A stretch of DNA of 64,000 nucleotides, taken from Chalara sp. BL73 (Eukaryota; Ascomycota; Leotiomycetes; Helotiales). Location of the stretch: assembly GCA_918026815.1 (NCBI GenBank), contig CAKJVC010000110.1, positions 62,001-126,000 of the forward strand, in the 5' to 3' direction. Below, one piece after another: positions 57,455-64,000 of this stretch. The translations under genes were made by a program, and so were the position numbers. Under the pieces are notes generated by a model. The model made no database searches. It saw only the letters and a list, made by a program, of their open reading frames with translations, and was not told where the DNA came from. The first letter of the stretch is position 1. Each line of letters begins with the position of its first letter.

Positions 57455-60400
57455 ATGTCTGGCCGGAAGAGGCCTTCCCCTGATGATGAAGGAGTATCCT
57501 CTACTCATTCTCCTACTCTTGTCGAAAAGAGGAGGCTCATCTCGACCTTGGAAGCTGTGAGATCCAATACTGGATCAGCTGCCTCGCTATGGACGACAAC
57601 AAACATCGACAGGTGCAATATGCACGATTCCTATTACGATCACATAATACGAGCGCATAAGCCCTCCCCAATCACTTGGCCCCCTTCTACTAGCTCTGGA
57701 GATTCACTCGAGCTTTCTATCCCGACAGAAACAACCTCGACACCCTTCACCTCCACTTCAGAAACCGAGGCATCCAACATCAGGAAGGACAGTAACGAAA
57801 TAGAAATATGTTTCGGCATGGTAAGCTCATAAAGTTCTCCACTCAGTCGTAGCGGGTGCTTACTTCAAGATAGCTTGTAGATGGGCTCCTCTCTGTATGG
57901 AAACGTTCTCAGATACCCATAATGTCAAGTTCGAGGTTAGGAGCACCGACTTTGAAACCTCGTTTCCGAGACAAAGGAATAACGATTCTAAATCCAACGA
58001 TGCAAGAAATAGGGGTCTTGGACAACAAGACTGCGAGTGGCATGGTCTCTCTCAAACAAACGGTATCGTCCGTGCGGTTTGAGATATATGCAATCCAAGG
58101 GGCGAAGGAGGTTGATGGTCCGGATGGGACACTAGAAATACCACTTGAAATTCTCGTTTTTGGATGGAGAAGCTTTCTAGAACAGGTCGGGTCTCTCCTA
58201 TCGCGGTCCAGCCTCTTTCTTCAAGAGCCCATTAACCGCCAACTTTCAGTACTGTACAGAAACCCACACGTCTTCTCATGGAATGAGGAGGATGAGACTG
58301 AAAACTCTAGCTACCTATTAGAGCCATCATTTGAGGGTGAAACCAACATTACAGACAAAATTCGAGCAGTCCTGAACGACACAAGTGCCCCTCGACTGTC
58401 TTTTCAGATCCAACAGGATACAAGAATTACGTCTATCCTCAAGCAGTTAGTGATTACTTCCTTCTTTATATTAATTACCTCCGCCTTCCGAAAGCGTAAA
58501 TTAAATTTTAGAAACGCCTTGCTAACATTTGACTTCTCCATAGGCACCAGCTAATAGCCTTGAAGTTCATGATTGCTCGAGAAGGTCTAATGGAGGCTGA
58601 TCGGCTTACCCTATGGAGACCTGTTGACAGAAATGGAAGACGAGTGTAAGTACATTCAATATATTTATTACACATCATATTTAGGAAGCTTTTCTCAAAG
58701 ATCACAGGTTTAAGAATGATATTACACAATCCATCAAGATGTTGGAGCCTGTTGAGTGCCGCGGCGGGATCTTGGCAGACGAGATGGGTATGGGAAAATC
58801 GCTCTCGCTACTTGCCCTTATACTATATACGTCACATGGCCAAAGGTCAGATAAGAAAGAGTACCTGCCATATCAGAAGGATGATATATGGTCACGTGCA
58901 ACATTGGTGATTGCTCCAAAATCGAGTAAGTCTGTAATACCATCCCTGGGCGGCCTTGATTCTGATAGATCAAATTAGCAATCCAGGGCTGGGAGCAGCA
59001 GGTTCATAAGTGATTATCTCGTTACACCACACTTTATCTGTATCAGGCTAATCGCAACCCAGACACACGCAGCCAGGTGCACTCGAAGTCCATATCTACC
59101 ATGGGAACGGACGAAAAATCACGCGCAATGTGCTCAGCCAGTTTGATATTGTACTGACAACATACGAAACTGCTGCCTCTGATGCTTCAGCGTCAGGTAC
59201 ACTTTCTCGAATCTCCTGGTTACGGATCGTCCTGGATGAAGGTACAAAAGTTAAACATTCCTTTGCCTATCAAGCCATATACTAATCATGTTCTATAGCC
59301 CACCAAATTAGAAACAGATCCACAAAAAACTTCCAAGAACTCACAAAACTGCGTGCAGAGCGGCGATGGTGCTTGACAGGGACGCCAGTACAAAACAAAT
59401 TGAGTGATCTCTTTTCCCTGACACAATTCCTAGGTTTTGAGCCACTCGAGAGCCACGCCAACGCTCGGAAATACATATTGGAACCGTTAAGTAGGAATGA
59501 TCCGCAAGGTTTAGAGAATCTTCGGTTTGCACTTCAAGTCATTTCATTGAGAAGAACGAAGCAGTCATGCAGGACTCAACGAAGGATCGAAGCTGTCGAG
59601 CAAGTTATCTTAAATGAGAGAGAAAGACGATGCTATATTGCTACACGGGACGATGCAAGGAAATCATTGAGCTCGGTAACCGGGAAGTCTCAAGGCCATA
59701 TACTTCTGCGAGCGATATCAACCCTCAGACAACTCTGCAGTAACGGCGGATCAATCATTGATGGCGCCACAGATATTCAACCCGCCCGCGAGCACAACAT
59801 ATGTGACAAATGTGGGGATCCGATTGATACCCAGATTAACTCCCAGCAATCAATTCATGGTACTTGTGGTCACAGTGTGTGTTTTGAGTGTACACTGGAC
59901 CAGAACGGTGCCGAAGACACAGTCTTGGATAGCACATCTTCAACTTGTTGGGTTTGCCAAGAACCTGTGACACCAGTCCTGGAGAACATACGACAACGAA
60001 ATGGCAATCAACTGAACAGTATACTGATGGATTGGCAATCTACAAAAGCTTTAACCTTAACTTGTTATTCGTCTAAGATAAAGAAAGTTGTCACGAATTT
60101 GCAAAAGCTCCAACTAGCTTCACCGGCGAATAAAATGGAGCCCATTAAAAGGTAAGTGTTTGACCTTATATTAATTCACAAACTAACTAAGAACTCAGTC
60201 TCGTATTCTCTCACTGGACTCGAACGTTAGATTGTTTAGGAGAAGCTCTGTCGTGTCAAGGAATGCTCTACGTCCGCATCGACGGAAGTCTCACTGTCGA
60301 GCAACGAAGGACAGCAATTCATCAATTCAACATTGTCCCAGAAATTAGAACCTTACTCCTCTCCTATGGAAGTGGGTCAGTCGGGTATCTTGCCTTTTAT

Positions 60401-60825
60401 TCTACTTAGCGATCTCAACTGACTCTTTGAAGACTAAATCTTGAGACCGCAACTCACGTGCATCTTCTGGAACCGCACTGGAACCCGATGGTTGAGGCAC
60501 AGGCCGCAGCGCGGGTAGATCGACTAGACCAGACGAAGGATGTTTTCATATACCGATATATTGTAAAAGACTCAATTGAAGAAGTATGCCACCCGTACAG
60601 CTTATCACAAGGACAAATTGGGCTAATGTATTTGAACAGAATATACAAAAGGCACAAAGAGGAAAGCTAATGGACATAGAGTTATCTGTTTCGAGTATGG
60701 CTACGGGCGAAGACTCAAACACAAATAGTAATTTCATAGTAAGAGTACAAGCTCCCTGCGGTGCTTTGAAACTGCTAACCGCCTCAGGAATTGAGGCATC
60801 TTCTCTGAGATATACTTGTTGTTGA
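57455..60825 (+). CDS. SNF2-family DNA translocase with RING insertion (Rad5/Rad16/HLTF-like)
   Basis: Exons 57455-57820, 57874-58445, 58544-58645, 58708-58925, 58979-59009, 59063-59241, 59299-60151, 60199-60384, 60433-60583, 60640-60825; phases fit, 947 aa. The N-terminus is Ser/Thr-rich; residues about 123-330 resemble a HIRAN-like preceding region but are not firmly assigned. Helicase motifs: I GGILADEMGMGKS (366-378), II DEAH (488-491), III RWCLTGTPVQN. Between the helicase halves is a C3HC4 RING (Cys658, 661, 679, His681, Cys684, 687, 706, 709). Motifs V and VI are SYGSGSVGLNLETATH and EAQAAARVDRLDQTKDVFIYRYI. RING-bearing members act in DNA-damage tolerance (PCNA ubiquitination) or nucleotide-excision repair. 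The C-terminal about 45 residues after the helicase are unusual and Ser/Thr-rich. A sister to the housekeeping Rad5/Rad16 is likely. Confidence 0.88.
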
Positions 60826-61815
60826 TAATCAAGTTGAGATTTAGAGTTTAGAAGATGCCCAAACAATGCAGAAGTGGACCGTGCAACCTGTTTATAGATA
60901 TAAATCCAATAAAAGCAACATCATGTTGTGTATAGTACTCGAGGCAGGTATAGAGATAGCCTGCAACTTTTGAATATACCCTAAAAATTAAAGTGACTAA
61001 AGATGACAACTGCTTCTTGTTTTTGTTTTTGTTTTTTTTATTTAAAGAAAGACGCTTCTCGAAGTAAACCAATGCATGCGTTGTGATGTAATTGCACACA
61101 CAATACCCATAGCACACAATAGGCACAACACGCGACAGCCACAGCAAACGACAACCGCAATACCGCCTCTTTAAGTGGAAGGGTGACTAGGAGGACGTTT
61201 GATCTTATCTCTTTTGTCATTATCACAAATTTTCAAATCTTATCAAAACACTTACTTCTCCACGAAAACCACAATAAATCAAACGGCACCTATTGCAAAT
61301 GAATCTTTTTATGTAAAGTTAACTTTCGATTACAATTATAACCGTATTGGCTTACGTATAGTTAAAAGAAAGTGTATTATCATGAAGTAATCCGTACCGA
61401 CGCTTCCGTAACTATCCTTAAACCGCCCTCTCCTTGAACCCTTTGTTCCCAGAAAGCTCCTGATTCTGCCCTCGCCCTGTTTTCAATAGTGGACCGCGCC
61501 GCCTGAAAGTTGAGGCACGTTGCTGGCCCTCATGCGGTCACCGAGTTAATGAAACGCTGGGAAATGATTAGGTCATAGGGAAATACATTCGTTGCATATA
61601 CTTGGGCTTGGGTGCTGTTTGAGATGTATATCACTTTCAGTTCTCTTGGAAGCTGGACCAATGACCATGGGACCGGTACCTAAGCTAATGTCCTGATATC
61701 GCATGACATTCTTAGTAACAAAATGCTGGAGTCAAAGGTGAAGAAACAGCGTTTGGTCTGATTGTGGTATTGCTTCTCATAGAGAAATTACGTATTCTGC
61801 CTAGATGTTAAAACG
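60826..61815. other. Convergent 3' intergenic region
   Basis: About 1 kb between the 3' ends of the SNF2 gene and the M3 peptidase gene. AT-rich patches (61010-61040, 61240-61390), no domain-bearing ORF and no RNA gene recognised. Confidence 0.5.
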
Positions 61816-64000
61816 TCAAGCGACGCCAAGTTCTTGATAGAATGCCTCTGTACTTGGCTCCCGGCCGAGAAAATCTGTCACAGTTTTCATTTCGTCCTGA
61901 CTACCTCCCTTCTCGAGCACCATATATCGATATCTTTGAACCTCTTCAGCATTCATCGGGTCGGCCTTGAATACGGTGTGGAACATGTCGTCGGCCAAGA
62001 CTTGCGAACTACAGGACGGGTGAGCATTGGGAGGGTAAGAGGGTCGCCATCTCTTGGAGAACTCACTAGAGATAGCCATAATACCCGGCATCATAATCAG
62101 CCATAACATGGAAGAACGTCGACTCGGCGTGGCCCCATTCAAAGCCCTTCCCATCTACCTCCGGGCCATCAAGCTGCATGAGCTCTTTTCGTAGCTCATT
62201 ATACAGAACCGAGATATTCAAGCTCTGAATAGCTTCGTGGCTCGCTGGCTCGTGGATCATCATGTCTAGAATGCTGTAATGCAGCACGCGAAGCTGGAAC
62301 AAAGCGCCATTTGCATGTTTCGCCCGAACAAGGCTCTCAACTATCTCATCCGGAATCCGCTCCGGTGGCTGAGGGCCCGCGTTTGATCGTGCCTTCCACG
62401 ACTCCAGATATTCCGGGGAGAGAAAGGAGTAGTGGCGGCTTAGAGAACCGACGGCGCCCAGCACCAGTTCTCAAGCATTTGGCTTGGCGCCTCGCCGAAA
62501 TCGATAACCGTGTTCGCACCGTGGAAACGGGAGTATTTGGTCTTCGAAACCAGGTCATGAATAGCATGTCCCAATTCGTGGAACAGCGTGGATACTTCGT
62601 CATGTCGCAGGAGGCTAGGTTTGGTAGCGGTTGGCTTGCCAAAGCTGCAAAGTAGTGCGGTCGCTGGATATTGGCGTGTTCCGTCCTCATGAGCAAAACC
62701 CTAATAACATCAGCTCTCTTTGTATGATATTGGGTGATACAAACATACCGGTCGCAAGTTCCAGTTAGATGGCCCTGAGTATTTGTGTTTCCGGGCCCAA
62801 AGGTCCAGGTAGAGGTAACCAAGAAATAGGTTTCCTTGCTGCATGCTATCCCAAACACTGAAAACCCGGACGTCCTCGTGCCAAACGAGCTTGTTGCCAT
62901 TTCCAAACCCAGCAAGGCTGTCCCGTTCATCGCCTCTAATTTCCTGAAATACGAGACCGAATAACTGCTGGAAAATGTTCAACATGCCTTGCACTGTCGT
63001 CTCCAAAGAGAAATATTCCGAAATCAATTGCTGGTCAACATTATACTCCTGTTTTAGCATCAGCTGCCTATAAAAGCTGTAATCCCATAAGAAAAACCGG
63101 CCATCAAAAACACCTCCTCTAGATTCAAGATCTGTCTTTTTAAGCTCTTTTAACTTTTCCAGCTCTTTCCTACCTCCAGGTGTCAGCCTAGTTTGCAAAT
63201 CAGCTAAAAATTCGTTAACTGTCTTAGGTGTCTTTGCCATCTTTGCCTCGATGCGATATGCCGCATGATTAGGATATCCAAAAAGGCGGGCCGCTTCGTC
63301 GCGGAGGACTACTGTCTCCTTGAATAATGCGACGTTATCTGGACATTTGTTCTCATGTCCAATCTGGCAGCGTCGCCGGGTTTCACTATTCGTTGCATTC
63401 TGTTGCGTTGCCCCAAGACGCGAATACTCCTATGGCAAAAGACCAGAATTAGCTGCCGGGTGTTATGACCAGTTAGCAAGCGCAGAATGTCGCACCGAAG
63501 TAAGACGAAGCTTTCCTTCATTCTCGCCTGAGCCTTTCTCCAAGTCAGACACAGCCCATTCTGGGACACCGTCCAGTTCCTTCGGATAAAACCATATCCC
63601 GCTGACATCCTCACTATGATTCTTCCTAAAATCCACGCTGAGCTGGGCCAATCGCTTTCGAATTTCCTTGAACCGGTTTCTTTCCGAGCCGGCAGGCAGC
63701 CCCAAGCCGTTCCGGATATATTCTTTGTGCATCTTTTCCAAAAGATGGCTTGATTCCGAATCGAGGCTCTCGTTCTTTTTGACAACAGCATCGACAAGAT
63801 GGTACAGATCTTCACGCGCCGATGTCTCTATCGCAAAGTTGTTCAGCAATGTCTGGGATTGCGATGAAGCACTTCTGATAGCGTCATCTTGAGACACTTC
63901 TTTGTAGAAGCAGAGTATGTTGGACTCAAAGTGCAGCGCATTTTCTGCGTGAGCGAGGGGCAGCACAACGTTTGCGAAAACTGCTTCATCAAGCGTCACA
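61816..64000 (-). CDS. M3-family zinc metallopeptidase (thimet oligopeptidase/saccharolysin-like), 5' end outside window, one frameshift
   Basis: Exons from the right edge: 64000-63496, 63429-62749, 62700-62067, 62008-61816. N-terminal sequence (VTLDEAVFANVVLPLAHAEN; SVDFRKNHSEDVSG; CQIGHENKCPDNVALFKE; VVLRDEAARLFGYPNHAAYR) is M3A type. The zinc site is HELGH at 62580-62566, with the third ligand in DFGEAPSQMLENW. The C-terminus GYYGYLYSQVLADDMF is also typical. In exon 3 the frame reads NWCWAPSVL and then TAA (62442-62440), and the family continues (SLSRHYSFLSPEYL) in another frame; a small deletion or one-base error lies between about 62475 and 62440. The enzymes degrade short peptides in cytosol and mitochondria. 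The start is beyond 64000. Confidence 0.85.

Overview
The window looks like a filamentous ascomycete (Pezizomycotina) chromosome segment. Genes have short introns (about 40-75 nt) with GTAAGT-type donors. STAND/NLR genes with fungal-type N-terminal modules are present. The left 15 kb is extremely AT-rich and carries retroelements decayed by C-to-T/G-to-A changes, the usual mark of repeat-induced point mutation (RIP). I cannot name the species.

Layout. (1) 1-15127: a RIP-decayed transposon island. Two copies of one Ty1/copia element lie head to head (218-bp LTRs at 1346-1563 and 14218-14435). A 6.84-kb Ty3/gypsy chromovirus (3040-9878, 203-bp LTRs, 5-bp target duplication) is inserted in the right copy. 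A 31-bp satellite (2092-2401) and a 351-bp LTR-like piece (2404-2754) lie between the copia copies. (2) 15853-18728: a damaged STAND-like gene that ends in a trypsin-like fold with a GDCGSW motif. (3) 18282-36764: a near-perfect direct tandem duplication of a unit of about 9.24 kb (copy A 18282-27526, copy B 27527-36764). Each unit carries the 3' end of the damaged gene, a coiled-coil protein gene (minus), a SNIP1/Pml1-type FHA gene (plus) and the 5' part of a lipase-NB-ARC NLR gene. Copy B runs on into the rest of that NLR (34386-40049). (4) 42157-51201: ordinary housekeeping genes: a Dal5-type MFS transporter, a mitochondrial RMND1/Mrx10-type protein and the HOPS subunit Vps41. (5) 51671-60825: a second NLR (NACHT, zinc-finger pair, ankyrin repeats) divergent from a Rad5/Rad16/HLTF-like SNF2 helicase with a RING insertion. 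(6) 61816-64000: the 3' part of an M3 metallopeptidase gene.

Two intact-looking NLRs and one damaged STAND-like gene sit within about 41 kb, next to a repeat island and a recent segmental duplication. This fits an accessory, non-self-recognition-rich region. The duplication is the most unusual object. It is unmutated although the island beside it is heavily RIPped, and its two copies differ mostly by homopolymer length. Each of its genes therefore reads through in only one copy. A very young duplication and an assembly or base-calling artefact are both live explanations.
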